Of a DNA stretch of 46,668 nt, positions 10,080 to 22,362 are shown piece after piece. The DNA lies in the NCBI GenBank assembly GCA_015499985.1, contig JAAAUF010000229.1, positions 1 through 46,668 on the forward strand, given 5' to 3'. This DNA comes from Haplosporangium gracile. Lineage: Eukaryota > Mortierellomycota > Mortierellomycetes > Mortierellales > Mortierellaceae. Under the pieces are notes generated by a model that did no database searches, was not told the DNA's origin, and saw nothing but the letters and a program-made list of their open reading frames with translations. The position numbers and the translations under genes are program-made. Each line of letters begins with the position of its first letter. Within the stretch, counting starts at the first letter, position 1.

Positions 10080-11392
10080 ATGAAAATCCTCTCGCTCTCC
10101 CTCGGACTTACCACCATTGCCCTTGTCTCAGCCCAACATGGTAAGTAAAACAGCAACAACAAAGTGAAAAGCCTGCACTGGATACTTTTATACTTTCTCA
10201 AACAAGCATTCATATAATGGCGTCTCACCAAGCGTGTACAATTATCCTAATTATATACATACACTCCACTTCTTTATATTATTTGCTCGCGGTTGTCTTA
10301 CACAAAGCTGATCCCATGGCCGCTGCAGGAGCTCAGGCCACCTATGAATGGGCATCGGTCGGAGACCAGAATGAGCTGGTAGCCCAGCTCAAAGAACTTT
10401 CGTACCAAGCCTCTGAGCAGACCTTCCGCGTCCTGTTCCAGCGTGGTCCCGACATAGCCGCACCTGAATCTATGGTTGGCGACCAGTTCAGCGCCCAAGG
10501 GCCCATTTGCGATGGAGCTGATTATAAAGCTGCCATCGCAATTGACAGGGCTATCAAGTTGATTGGCGATACTCTTGAACGTGAAAGCAACCTTGACGGT
10601 CCTCTTAGCTTACCCTTGAAAACCCTTCTCACCCCTATTCAAGACTTGCTCGCCACTGTTGAAGGCAGGCCTTTGGCAGCGATTGCGTCAACCATCTCTG
10701 CCGCCCTCACCATCGCGATCAGCTTTTTAAAGTCTCTCAGTATTGGCCCCCTAAGCGACGCTCTCAGGCCCATCATCGGCATTCTTGAAGAGTTCCAGAG
10801 GACTCTCGGGATCATAGTCGGCTGCAAGTCAGGCTCTGGCTACTTTTCGACTGCACAGATATTCGAGCAGCAGTCGTGCTATCTCTTGGCAGACATTTAC
10901 CGCGGCACTGTAGCCGATGCCTTCATGGCCCTTGCCGCCCTCCCCACCGACGTGTCCGAAAACCTGAAGCGCTACCTCCAGGGCGCCCAGGCGATCTTGG
11001 AGAACGCCTCCAAGACCTCGGTCGCGGCCACTAACGAGGCCCTGATGGTATCTCGTCCCATCTTTTCTGGGAATATTCTGGATCAGTACCGCATGGAGAT
11101 TCTCCGCAACAGTGGCGATAGTGAAGCCATCCAGATGTATGCTGTGGCTGATTTGGGAGCTGTTGTTGCGTTCTCGAACGGTTTGGAGGCCTGTCTGCGG
11201 ACTGCTGCCAACAGCGCTGCTGTTGCTAAGAAGAGGCACGAGGAGCATGATATTGATGAGAAGAGGTACGAGGAGCATGATGAGGATGAGGATGAGGATG
11301 AGGATGACGAGGATGAGAATGAGGATGATGAGGATGACGAGGATGACGAGGATGACGAGGATGACGAGGATGATGAGGATGAAGATGCCTAA
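10080..11392 (+). CDS. Secreted four-cysteine helical protein, array copy 3, with long acidic tail
   Basis: Two exons (10080-10140, 10308-11392) give 381 residues. Exon 1 encodes the signal peptide MKILSLSLGLTTIALVSAQ. The mature start ADPMAAAG..YEW, the four cysteines (PICDG, VGCKSG, QQSCYLLADIYR, LEACLR) and the block KTSVAATNEALMVSRPIF mirror copy 1. The C-terminus is a run of about 45 residues, nearly all Asp and Glu, encoded by GATGAGGAT/GACGAGGAT units. Acidic tails can bind cations or basic polymers such as chitosan, but that is speculation. A poly(A) signal AATAAA lies at 11574-11579. The family is not recognised. The intact frame, signal peptide and conservation with copy 1 make it a confident gene of unknown function. 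Confidence 0.87.
11255..11389 (+). repeat. GAKGAKGA-type codon repeat encoding the acidic tail
   Basis: Imperfect GATGAG, GACGAG and GATGAC hexamer/nonamer units run to the last codons of copy 3, giving almost pure D/E. The tail is about four times longer than that of copy 1, and such a repeat is expected to vary in length between strains. Confidence 0.85.
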
Positions 11393-13789
11393 GCTCAATC
11401 CCAGGCTTAGGCACCCCTTGCTGTTCAGTGAGGCAGGATAGGTTCAAGCAAGAAGAATTGACATTCAACCCTCATTCTCTTTTGATACACCTCTCGACTC
11501 TTTTTCATTATAACCCCTTTTTCTGATACTGTGTTTTCTCGATTTACTCATTTTTTTTCTCCTTGCGATCCACAATAAAGCAACCAAACACCAATGCTGG
11601 CTGACATATTCGAGGGGGCGGGGGCTAGAGAGTTTCACCCTGTCGTCTTTTATTTCTTTCGCGTCCTTGTTGACCTTCACGTACTAAAGGAGTAGCGAAA
11701 ATAACAGCAAGGACAAGAAAAGGCTTGGTCAGATTCGTGATGGCAATTTTTTGGTAACAACAAGTGATCAATAAAGGACAAACAAGCATTTGGTGGCGTT
11801 GATTTATTGCCTATTTTCGATGATATGCACGCGTTACCGACGTGCCCTTGCCCTTACAAAGGTCGTTTCCTTCATTTGTTGTTCCCTGCATTCTGATACT
11901 CTAACCTTTTGTTTCCTGGGCCTATGGACTATGAGAAGAGAACGGGCCTTTTTGAGTGCGTCGTAAGGTGCTCTCTTTAATCGAAGGAGGATGATCAAAC
12001 GTTCGGAAGGAACAGGAAGAGTGTAGGGGTGTATTCCTACAACTAGATGGGCATCTCCACTCCTCAGCCCTAGATAATTCATCCTCTCTGCACGTGTGTT
12101 CTTTGATTTGCTGGCACGTCCCTTTATTACCAAAAACAATAGGAAGGGATGCCTTCTTCTCTATCGGAGTGGATATTTCTTATTTCTTTAGAACTTCACT
12201 CATCTTTCCTTTGCTCTCACTTGCCTTTTAGCATGCGTGAAGAAAATTAAGATGGTACGCGTTGAGAGCACCGAGCGCGCAAAAGGATGTTGGAAGAAAG
12301 AAAAAACACGCCACCAATTGCCAATCCTCTCAGGAAGAGCAGCGGAGTGAACAAGGCCACATTCCGAACGGTTCAATGGTAGTGTTGGTTTTTCCTACGA
12401 CTTCCGTTACGGATTTTTTTGAGGGCGAACTCAGTGGAGTCGTTCCTCTTTTCCGATCCATCCCATTTTTTTGCTAGAGGATGGAAACGTTGCCCCATCC
12501 CCTTCTCATATCCTTATTCATGTCCCATTTTCTCAATCCATTTTTTTTTTTTTTTTGGATCCATGAATGTCGCCATACGGAAGCCATGTAAAACGAGCCA
12601 CAGTCAGGAAGGGGTAAAAGAAAAATGGGGAAAATAGAGTTTCCGTCTTTCTCCATTGTACGTACTCCTCGTTACTTGAGTAAAAGGCAAAGCAATAAGG
12701 CCTTCTATGATTGTACCTTTTTTTTTTTTTTCTTGCTTTGTTGTTCAAACTCAGCCCCGCATATTTTCAGTTATCCCTTTTCAAGTTTCTTGATTGTGAT
12801 GAAAAAAAGGAAAACATAAACAAAAACCCTACAGCAGAAACAGAGACAACAAATCGTTTGGCTGAGAAAACGTGGGGAAGGCAGGGAGGAGAGAACTTTA
12901 TGCTCTCATCCTGGTTTGCTTTTTGTTGTTTTGTTCGTTGTCATGCTCCAATTCAGTCTGTGGTTACTTTAAAGCTGTGCGATAATCAAATAATGTGCCC
13001 ATTCCTCTGTATCAACCCTGCCTCCCCCGCTTTTTTTCTCCTTCTCGATCTGGTCGATTGTGCAGAAAGGGGAATATTGTCCACATAACTTCACCAACCA
13101 CTTCATGCTGGCCGGTTCCTACTTCTCCCTACTAACCTTTTCTCAGCTATTCCTCCCTCAATCTCGTAACAGCACCAGTGCGAACTCAACCCTAATGGAT
13201 GATTATACATTCCTATTCGTCTCTCAACTCTTTATTACTTTTTCAATTGAACACAAGTGAGAGAGGAGAGATAAATGAAGCTAGCAGCCGGGTAACAGGA
13301 TAGGGGTAGGGAGACTAGAAAAGATACCATGATTGGTGTATGAACATACAATCCTCCATCCATCCATCACACATCCCCTCATCCCACACCAACTCCATCT
13401 ATTCCCCACTTCTGGCTTCTTTTTTCTATTCTTACAAGGATATCCCCATCTTCCTAAAAACACATTTTACCCCAGGTTCAATGAATAACTCCTTTTGATA
13501 AGGGGTAAACTTGCTTCCCTCATTTTTTCTAATCTCCACTCTATTTTGCTCAATCTTCTCATAAAGTATGGTCTCCAGTTCCCAGTTATGGAGCCATATT
13601 AAAGTCACCCTCCCTGGGGTTCGTTCCAAACATGGGGAACGTATAGGTGGAGTAAGTGATAAGAAGAAAGAGACGTAAGAAAGGAGATGGAGAAAAAGGG
13701 CTAAAAGAAACGGTTATTGAAATAACAACACTTGAAGATGAATACATCCTTCTCGGGGTCATTTTTTTTTCATTTTTTTTTACATTTAT

Positions 13790-13918
13790 NNNNNNNNNNN
13801 NNNNNNNNNNNNNNNNNNNNNNNNNNNNNNNNNNNNNNNNNNNNNNNNNNNNNNNNNNNNNNNNNNNNNNNNNNNNNNNNNNNNNNNNNNNNNNNNNNNN
13901 NNNNNNNNNNNNNNNNNN
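13790..13918. other. Assembly gap (129 N)
   Basis: N run flanked on the left by T-runs and on the right by a 20-base A-run, so a homopolymer or repeat probably broke the assembly. Any frame crossing it is an artefact. Confidence 0.99.
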
Positions 13919-16900
13919 AAAAAAAAAAAAAAAAAAAAACGAATGTATTCTTGATTTCTACGAAAATGATAGTGGGAGATGAACAATCGAGCAAGTGATG
14001 GTATCTAAAAAAAAACTCATGGAAGAGAAAGCCTTTTGTAGAGAGTGCTTTACGTTTGAGGTACAAATCCCCTCCAGCTATAAAGTCTGATTGTGCAGCT
14101 TTCTAATTTAGCCCTGTGGCCGCTTTGATCCGTTGCATTCGGTTATCAGAACCAACAACAGGCAACAAAACGGAGAAATAGCCAAATTACGATCCTTCTT
14201 GTCTATAACAATCGTAAACAAAAGGACCTAATCGCATAGAGATCGTAAAGAGCGTCTCCAAGATGGCCAAAGAATACAATTCTTGAACCAAACCCTAACA
14301 ATTTTTGAACACAAAAAAATGCGGGGGAGCAAGGTAGGTTGCTCAAAGAGGGAGACATAGGAAACAGAAGAGGAGTGGTAGAAGGGCCTGTCTCTATCTA
14401 ATACAGAACATGTATGTTTATGAAGAAAATCTATTCTGATGAACCAGGCACCCGCCACCACAACTAGCAGAAAAAACACTTCAACTCAAAAGTCCCAGAA
14501 AGTCTCCTCTTTTACCCCTCATCTCCTCCCTTTCCTTCCTGGCTCCCTGTCCCCTCTTCCCTTGTCCATTGCCCACTACCCCTGTCCCTAAACCCCTTCT
14601 AATTTTTTCGAAAGAACTCCCTTTCGGAAAAAACTGGAGAGGATCGGAAGCTAAGCCAACTCCTATTCGCCAGAGGAAGTCGAAAATGGTTTCGCGGCCA
14701 TACAAATCCATCCCCTCCTGCGTTCCTGACTGGCTAGGCAAGTAAGACAAGTTTGATCTCAGCTGAATCAACACGCGGAATAAAGGTCAAAGAAGATGGG
14801 GAATATTTTTTTTTCTAAACAACGACGATGTTGATGAACAGAGGAACGAAAAGAAAAGAGCGACCAGACCGCTGCGCGGGGCTATATGAAGGGTGGAGCT
14901 GTTAAGGCCCGCACAATGAAAAATAACTTGTTCTGTTTAAAGATAAGGAGAAGAAAGCGGCAATGAAGATGAAAATTGCGTGGCGATTATGAAACTCAGC
15001 ATAGTCAGTATCAGTATCAGTATCCGTGAGTCCCATTTATTTTTTTCGCAGCCTGCAGGCTGGCTCTTTGGATCGTCGCTTACACATCCCACTAATGGGC
15101 GGCCGACCAACCCGACTGAGCGACCGCAATCTGCGGAGTCTTATGCCACGATTATGGCTAACCCGGAGCATGGGGAGATGCATTGGGAGGGTGTAAATCA
15201 GGAAGGGGGAGGAGTACATACCATTTTCTAAAAACAGAGAGAAAAAAAAGGGCTTCTTCTCTTTCTTGAATATGACCGGGGAATACATGACGACAAAAGG
15301 GGTGGTGATCGCAGAAAAAAGGCGGGGATAAGATCCAGGATTCAGACGAAGAAAGGAGCTAGGAAATGGGAATTTTGAAGAGGAGCTGGTCTACGATAAG
15401 TAAAGTGCTTATCACAAGCAGAAGAGGCTGTGCTCTCCTCCTGCTTATGTTGTCCTTTATTGTTTTGTTGAATGTCAAGAAGGTGAAGGGTTGAAATGAT
15501 GAGTGACCTAGGACAAAAGAATATAATTAACAAACAATAACAATGGCGCTCGGTTCCCCTCACAGATTTGAATGTTAGGCTAAAGTCCAGTAGGTTTATG
15601 AGGATACAAACAAAACAAATAAAAAAACTTGTGCGGTTGTCATGTACTGAACACCTGAAATAAAGCAAATAATTTATTTTTTGTTTCTCAAAAGAGACGA
15701 TTGTTCATCCCGTCTCGTCCGTTTTCTAGGCCACTAGATCTTTACTATACAACAATACGCAACAGAACCATATATTTCGACTGCAATGCACACTTTTTCC
15801 TTGTTACTGGAGGTCCTGGGATGACTCATCGTAGGATGTAGAACTGAAAGATATGAAAAGGGCCACGCAAAAAGAAGGAGAGAAAGAGGAGGCAGTTTCG
15901 TCTCAGACAATTTTCGATCGTTTAGAGCGACGAGCAGGGGAGGTCTCATACTAGAAACGTAAGCCATAGTCTGGTAAACGCCTCTGGTGCCCCCTGTCCC
16001 TGTCCCTGAACTATTTTGACACGAAAATACCCAGGGTGGGGTGGGAGAGGAACAGGTACAAGTGACTCTTCCTTATGCCTTCACCTTCTCCCTTCAATGG
16101 CCAATTACTTCGTTACATTGGATGCAGGCAACTCAGGAATGAGCACACACACACTCTCTCTCCCAGAGTTTAAAAGCAAGGCTAAGGAGAATATAGGAAG
16201 AGAGCAAAGGAAGAGAGCATAAGAAGAGTAAAAAAAAATAGAAATGGTTTTGTTTGGGTTTATCAAAAAGCACGGGCGATTTTCCCTTTCTGTCCTCCTC
16301 TCCCCTTCTCTCAACGTATCGAACAAAAATGCCATTTTATTATTTGTTTTTCTTGCACATGTCCGCATTGCGTTATTGCTGTCATTTTTGGGCCCATTGT
16401 TTTTATATCTGTCTGTAACACTTGAAATCTAGGTATTACTTTGGCTCTGCATAATCAGGGGAAGAATAAACAAATCTGACCCTTTTTTATGGGCAACCTC
16501 GGGGAGGTAAGGGATAACAGGAGGAGGACGAAGAAGGAAAAGGAGGCACAAAAGCGATGACATATGGCTGGCTGGCAGCAGCGTACTATCGCTCAAAAGC
16601 ATGAATTGTTTTGATGATGCTTTGATTTGTTTTTTTTTTTTTGTTTTCAAGAATAGATAGCTCTCGTCTTTCTGCGAGTGTAAGGGTGTTCTCCTCCCCC
16701 GGCAGATAAACGGATGAGGTGGAATGAGTCTTCAAACAGAAAAAAAAACTCGGAGTGTTCACGGGTAGGGATAGCACTACACCACCCACTCCTTGTGACG
16801 AGGATGGAGGACGTTGAGTTACATGGTTTACATGACCCTCGAACAACATCTATGAACTCAGGGGTAACCAGCCCCAGTTCCTGAAATTCGAACCCGATCC

Positions 16901-17827
16901 AAGAAATTGGTTCTTATTCGTTGTACCTGGGAGAGGAGATGAGGGGAAGGTATGGGACAGGTTAGGATAGTTGTGCTTGGGAACAAATCGCATAAGTGTG
17001 GGTTGAAGTGAAAAATGAGCAACGTGGATTTTTTTTTTGCGATACAAGAAGGGTCGAGAAGACCAATGAATGCATGGGAAACTCGAGGAAGAGTTCGGGC
17101 CAAGTGTGGATACGGAAAGATATGGAACGAGTAAGAGGATGAGGGATGAAAGGTTGAGAGTGACTTTCAGCAGCGTGATGGAAGTTACTTCAAGCAAGAG
17201 TAAGAAGAAGGAGAGGTGATCCTAAATGTTCCTTTAATCGTTTTTTTTTGGACTGTTTGTAGGCATTGCCTCTGTGCTAGAAAAGGCGATAATGACCTGC
17301 CTATCTGCGGAGAAGGGGAAAGAAAAAAAAAAAGAGAGGGCAATGAGGGTTGGTGAGGTGAAGGAGGTGAAGGAGGCATATGAGTTTGAGATGTTGATGA
17401 AGGTAAATGAAAATAAACAAGAACAATAAAGCAGGAGCGAGTGCGGAAAAGGAAAGTTGCCCTTCTACCCCCACACTTTGGGTGCTTGCTGATTATGATT
17501 GTCCTCCTCCTCCTCCCCGCGCTGTAGCGTTGTGTGCCAGTGCAATTGACTGTCTGTATGAATATGAGCAAGAGACGAAACAGTTCGATGTGTCTGTGGG
17601 ATATGTGGATTGAATTGGATATTGTGTACTCTAAAATACAAGGCGGATAGAATACTCCTCAATTCAATAAACGATTGCTATTATATGTGTGAGAAGAGGA
17701 CCGATAAGAGAACCAAAAATGCGGCAACCTTCTTTGTCTCCACTTTTTTTTCCCTTCTCTCTTTCCCTTCCTGTCTTCCGCTCTGCTTCTCCGCTCTATC
17801 CCCCTCTCCCAGTCCCATCCTCACCCA

Positions 17828-17835
17828 TATATAAA
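17828..17835 (+). promoter_or_regulatory. TATA box of the MIG1-like gene
   Basis: TATATAAA stands 130 bases before the start codon in a CT-rich context, implying a leader of about 100 bases. Confidence 0.6.
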
Positions 17836-17965
17836 CAGACCCTGGCTCCTCTTATTTTCAATTTTTTCCTTTTTTTTCTTACTACTTCCACTTTTCACTT
17901 CCTTCTCACCAAGTCTCTCTGTATAATCCCGTGTACATCATATACCAACAACCATCAACAACTAC

Positions 17966-18919
17966 ATGTCCGCACTTCACTCCGCTGCCAGTTCTCTTTT
18001 GTCTCTCGCCAACACCACCGATATCAACAACAACAGCAACAACGAAATGAACATGACCATTATGACCATGGCCCCAGCACCCACTGCGTCTAAGCAACAA
18101 AAGGCCCCCTCGGCTGCAGTCCCCAGGAGTGGCCAGGATGCGCCTCGCCCATACAAATGCCACATCTGCCCAAAGTCGTTCCATCGTCTCGAGCACCAGA
18201 CCCGTCACATCAGGACCCATACCGGAGAGCGCCCTCACCAGTGCTCGTTCTCGACCTGCCAGAAGCGCTTCTCGCGCTCGGACGAGTTGACTCGCCACAT
18301 GCGCATCCACTCGACCACCAAAGCCAAGAAGGAGCGTTCGACCGCACCCCCCTGCCACATCTCGATCAAGCCCTTCATGAAGGTTGTTATGGTCGCCTTT
18401 GATAACGCCTCTTCTACTGCTACTGCAACACCTTCTCGCTCGCCTTCGCCTATCAAGTCGTCTCAGCAGCGTCAACAACACCTCAACAACCGCCCATCGC
18501 CCTACCCATCGATGGCACACGTCCACAACGAGTACTCGCCCCCCATGATGATGGCACCCTCACCTCCCCTTACCAACAGCTCGGCCTCCCCAGCATCCCA
18601 GACCATGTCCGACTCGGAATCCGACGCCACCTCTTCGCCCCTCTTCACGCCCGAGTCGTCACCCATGCCCCACCACCACGTCTACCACGGACACCACTAC
18701 CCTCAACAACAGCAGTATAACAACCAGCAGCCCCCAATCCAGTTCCAGTTCCAGAACACGACCAGCAGCAACTTTTTCTCGCTCCCTCCCAGCCCCAAGG
18801 TATCCCCTGCCACGACTGCGACTACCATGTTGCCTCCTCCCGTCTTGGCACCCTTCCGTCCTTCGCAGAGCGTGACCCTGCCTCCTATCTCGGCCATCAT
18901 GAGCACATTGTTCATCTGA
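17966..18919 (+). CDS. MIG1: Mig1/CreA-type C2H2 carbon-catabolite repressor
   Basis: Single exon, 317 residues. Two adjacent zinc fingers lie at residues 63-85 ([17 protein letters not shown]) and 91-115 ([18 protein letters not shown]), joined by TGERP. The recognition helices RLEHQTR and RSDELTR are those of Mig1/CreA/Cre1, which bind GC-rich SYGGRG sites and repress genes for alternative carbon sources when glucose is present. A basic KAKKERS stretch follows the fingers. The rest is low-complexity Ser/Pro/Gln/His with serine-proline pairs that could be phosphorylated. The N-terminal 60 residues are Asn- and Met-rich. The start is supported by the TATA box 130 bases upstream and the absence of an earlier in-frame ATG in the leader. 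It is isolated between two long gene-poor stretches. Confidence 0.93.
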   Translation: MSALHSAASSLLSLANTTDINNNSNNEMNMTIMTMAPAPTASKQQKAPSAAVPRSGQDAPRPYKCHICPKSFHRLEHQTRHIRTHTGERPHQCSFSTCQKRFSRSDELTRHMRIHSTTKAKKERSTAPPCHISIKPFMKVVMVAFDNASSTATATPSRSPSPIKSSQQRQQHLNNRPSPYPSMAHVHNEYSPPMMMAPSPPLTNSSASPASQTMSDSESDATSSPLFTPESSPMPHHHVYHGHHYPQQQQYNNQQPPIQFQFQNTTSSNFFSLPPSPKVSPATTATTMLPPPVLAPFRPSQSVTLPPISAIMSTLFI

Positions 18920-20072
18920 AGGAATAACTTCCCACCTTGTTCTCTTTTTCTTTTTACCCCTCCTTCCTCCTTCTTTTCAACAATCATGCCTGTGATATAA
19001 CCACCCTTTCTCGCTCTACCCCTCTTGTTCTTTACTCTTGTACTTTTAATTACTTATTTATTTTTTTTTGCTTTCGCTTGCTACAATACTGCCACAACAA
19101 ACGAACCCCGCTACCCTCCTTGTATAGTAACCAACATATTCAATAATAATAACGATGACTTTTTCAGACAGACACAAAGTGGCAAAATGAATGTGTTTGA
19201 GAAAGTTAGGCAAATGGATCTGACACTTGCATTGCATATGAATATCGGCGTGAGCAAAGAGCGAGAGACATGGACAGGGGTTTTGGTGTTGAATAACGAA
19301 TTCACGATGGAGGATGATGCGATTAGGGGGGAGGAGAAACATGCAGAGAAAACAAGAAGAGAAAAAGAAAAAAAAGAGAGCACACGGGGGGTTGTGTTTT
19401 GTGTGTGTATGAATTGTGTAAGTGTGTGAATTATTCAAAGATAACATCAGTACTCAGTCGACATTACAAACGAACAAAAAAAACCAAGTTGTTTTTTAGT
19501 CCTGTGCGTGCAAGGTCAAAAGAAGTGGACGCGAGTGATAATACATGCAGACCTAAAAAAGGGAATGAAAAAACACATAAACAAACAACAAAACACAAAA
19601 GGTTTTGCGATCATGGTTGGAAAAAATAAGAAAAATGTGGGGTATGAAGAAAAAAAGAAGAGCTGCTACTGGAGGTAGCTAAAAGTGGGGTCAGAGGCAA
19701 GTCATTAGTGACCTGAACTTTTGGTCATAATCTCTCATAGAGCCATGGCTGACTGACTGACTGAGGCCACTAGTTTTATCAATTGAAGGAAGACCAAGGC
19801 AAATAAACAAAAGGACATGCAGCGTGCGTGACGGACTGGATGAAGGTGGGTGGAGGGTTTGTCAACATCGGTACTTCCGTCTTCGGTTGGCCGAAGAGAA
19901 GATGCTCAATTGTTCGATTGCTTGACAAGTTGACAACAAATAAACAACCCAAAAGCGGCATAATTCTTTATGGCAACAACTGGGGTAAAGCAATGAAGAA
20001 AAAAAAAGTGGGATGAAGTTAACAAGTGGGGAGAAAGAGTCAATTGATGGATGGTTGTTCAGAAGGGCAAAA

Positions 20073-20162
20073 AACAACAACAAAAACAACAACAACAACG
20101 ACAACAGCAACAACGGTAACAACAGCAACAACAACAACAACAGCAACAACAACAACAACAAA
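20073..20162. repeat. Imperfect (CAA)n microsatellite
   Basis: About 90 bases of CAA/AAC triplets with interruptions by CAG, CGA and GGT. Frames across it are open but low-complexity, and no coding context surrounds it. Confidence 0.9.
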
Positions 20163-21785
20163 GACCAATTCGAGTGCGGGGTAAAGGGTTTTGTACATTT
20201 TTGAACAAATCGGCCAAAGGCGATCGTTTATTGGTCTCTTCGTTTTGATTTTTTCATTCCACTGTGCCGCATGACTCTTGCATGCCTAAAAAAATGACTA
20301 TGTGAATGCCTTTGCCGGTTTGTATGTCGGTCGGTCGGTCAGTTTGAGAGCCATTTTGTTCATTGTTGTTGTTGTGTTCAATCAAAAGCAACTCTCACCC
20401 CCCTCATGTTCGAACCCAGTGTAAGCCAGTGCAAATCAAGTCTGCGTTGCCATGCTTGTGTGTGTCTTGTTGCCTAACCACGATATCCTATTGGGTCGCA
20501 AATGACTGAAGAACCAAAGAGAAGAAGAGAGAAAAACCCACAATTTCGCCTGTGCTGAGAACAAAAAAATCCGCTTCCTTCGCACATGTACTTCCTTTAT
20601 CCATTTGTTTGGGTTCAGCGATATCGTGCAACGACAACAAGGAAAACAATAACAACAACAACAACAACAGAAACTCTTTCCCCGCATTTTTTCCTATTTT
20701 GTCTTCGTCTTGATTTAGTCGTTTTAATTTGTGGGGAAAAAGGTTCAGCTTGGAACTGCCGCTTTGCCAGTTCCTCCCTCTGTCTGAACTCTCTCTCGCA
20801 CACATAGGGAAGACAGACTGACGAGATCTGTTCTGCTCACTTCTTTTTTTTTAGAGTGGGAGGGGAAGGATGGATAGACAGGGTTTTGATCTATGATGGT
20901 TTATTGCTCGGAAGAAAACGTAGAACCTCGTACAGCGGGGGGAATGTCCTGACTTCTTGCATTGAGTAGTTACCTTCACAACAAAAAAAAATGATTATGG
21001 GCGATGAAAGATATGATAGAAGGGTTATGAGAGTGAGTAAAAGTAAGCGAGGGAATGGAAGAGTTCGGAATCCAAGTGACCCTCTTTCTCTGTCTCTCAC
21101 TCAATACTTTCGCCTCGATCCCTCTGTCCCTCCACTCAGACGTTGTTTGTTCGTTCTTTCAGGGGCGATTTTTTTTTTCTTCACTCAGTTCGATCCATCC
21201 CCGCATAAAAACTTTCAGTGACAAAACAATCCCCAGAGGAAACAGAGGAAATGATCCAAAGCAAAAGAATAAAAGAAGGTTTCTAAATCGCATACCCTTT
21301 TTTCATCAGTTGGTACACTGTTGGATGTACTGCGTCAACTATCATTCTCTCCCCGCGGGGCAGACAGAGCCGAAAAAGGATGCTGTACATTTTCCGGGGA
21401 AGGCGGATCCACCCAAAAAAAAAAAAGGATACTCACTTGCAACATACAACGCACGAATCACAATGCGAGACAGCATGAAGAGGGTGAAGAGTGAGGGTTG
21501 AGCATGGGTGGAGGGTCCATGGGAATCCGATCATGCATAGTCTTCCGATCTAAAAGTGATTGAAGAAAAAAGGTGGGTCGTGGAGGAGAATGTGGGGTAA
21601 AGGAGAAAAAAGTGTACCCACCATTTTTGTTCCGGCTCGGAATTGGAAGGGAGGAGGAAGGAAAGTGGTACCAGAAACCGGAAGAGGATAGTAGAACTGG
21701 ACAAGAAAAGAAATGGAGCAAAAATAAGTTATGGTTGCACCATGAAGAAGTAGGTGTTCCAGGGGGGAAAGGAGCACAAAACGGC

Positions 21786-21923
21786 TCGGAGAGCCATGTA
21801 AGGAACAATTAAAAAAAAAGTGGGGTTGGAAGGTAGTGGAGAGGAGGGTTGAGAGTGTGTAGCGATCCATTCTTTGCAAGCCAGAGTCGGAAAGCCTTGT
21901 AAGGAACAGTGAACAAAACGTGG
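21786..21923 (+). repeat. Two diverged 37-base direct repeats
   Basis: TCGGAGAGCCATGTAAGGAA begins at 21786 and TCGGAAAGCCTTGTAAGGAA at 21887. Both are followed by CA[AG]T, an A-rich stretch and GTGG. The units are 101 bases apart and lie in non-coding DNA. Confidence 0.6.
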
Positions 21924-22362
21924 AGATGAACGTTGGAAAGGTGAAATGGTGGAAAATTCAGTATATCAATGTATGTCTTCATGGAAGCGAAGTATCCCAC
22001 ACCATCGGAAACCCATTGTTGGTTCTTGCTTTTTATTTTTTTTTCTCCTGGATGTCAAATGGGGTCGGTTCTTGTGTGGGGTTATGTGTGCGCATGTGTC
22101 TCACCATGCTTTTGACGCGTCTCAACACCATCGCGCAAGATCTCTTCGACAATGCGCCATTTTTGAAGTGAAATAAAACGTCGTAGTCAATTGAAATGAT
22201 TTATTCTTTAGTTCCGTTACTTTTTTTTCGATTGCGCGGTTACTATGAAACTGTTCAATTGCTCTGTAGATGCAGAAATAAGAAATGAACAGAGATAAAA
22301 CTGGATACATCGATACCTCAGTCGTTCTCATGCTACAAAGTAGTGGGTGTAGATGGTTTGTT

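Larger units (their letters stand above)
11393..17965. other. 6.6-kb gene-poor stretch upstream of MIG1-like gene
   Basis: After the copy 3 poly(A) signal I find no convincing coding region on either strand. Roughly 12.4-13.6 kb is T/C-rich on the plus strand, while 13.6-17.5 kb is A/G-rich with many A-runs. A 129-base gap lies inside. Short open frames (for example 11834-12139 minus, 14980-15231 plus) have no recognisable motifs or splice partners. The last 250 bases are a CT-rich promoter with a TATA box. No tRNA was recognised by eye. It may be extended regulatory sequence, non-coding transcripts or decayed DNA. Confidence 0.6.
18920..22362. other. 3.4-kb gene-poor stretch between MIG1-like and NmrA-like genes
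   Basis: No coding region was recognised. It holds the MIG1 3' region, a CAA microsatellite (20073-20162), GTCG and GACT micro-repeats (20329-20342, 19746-19763), two diverged 37-base repeats (21786-21923), and the NmrA-like poly(A) signal on the minus strand (TTTATT at 22200-22205). Confidence 0.6.

Noticed and set aside
11834..12139. 101-codon minus-strand frame in the gene-poor stretch
   Set aside because: No family resemblance, no splice partners and no promoter or poly(A) context.
13656..14066. Open frames on both strands crossing the N gap
   Set aside because: They exist only because N positions do not create stops.
14980..15231. 83-codon plus-strand frame with a less biased middle part (PAGWLFGSS onward)
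   Set aside because: Looks slightly more coding than its surroundings, but no motif, no neighbours to splice to and no recognised product.
20400..20425. TTCGAACCC stretch resembling a tRNA T-loop
   Set aside because: The flanking bases do not form the T-stem or acceptor stem. A similar hit near 16876 also fails. No tRNA could be supported by eye.
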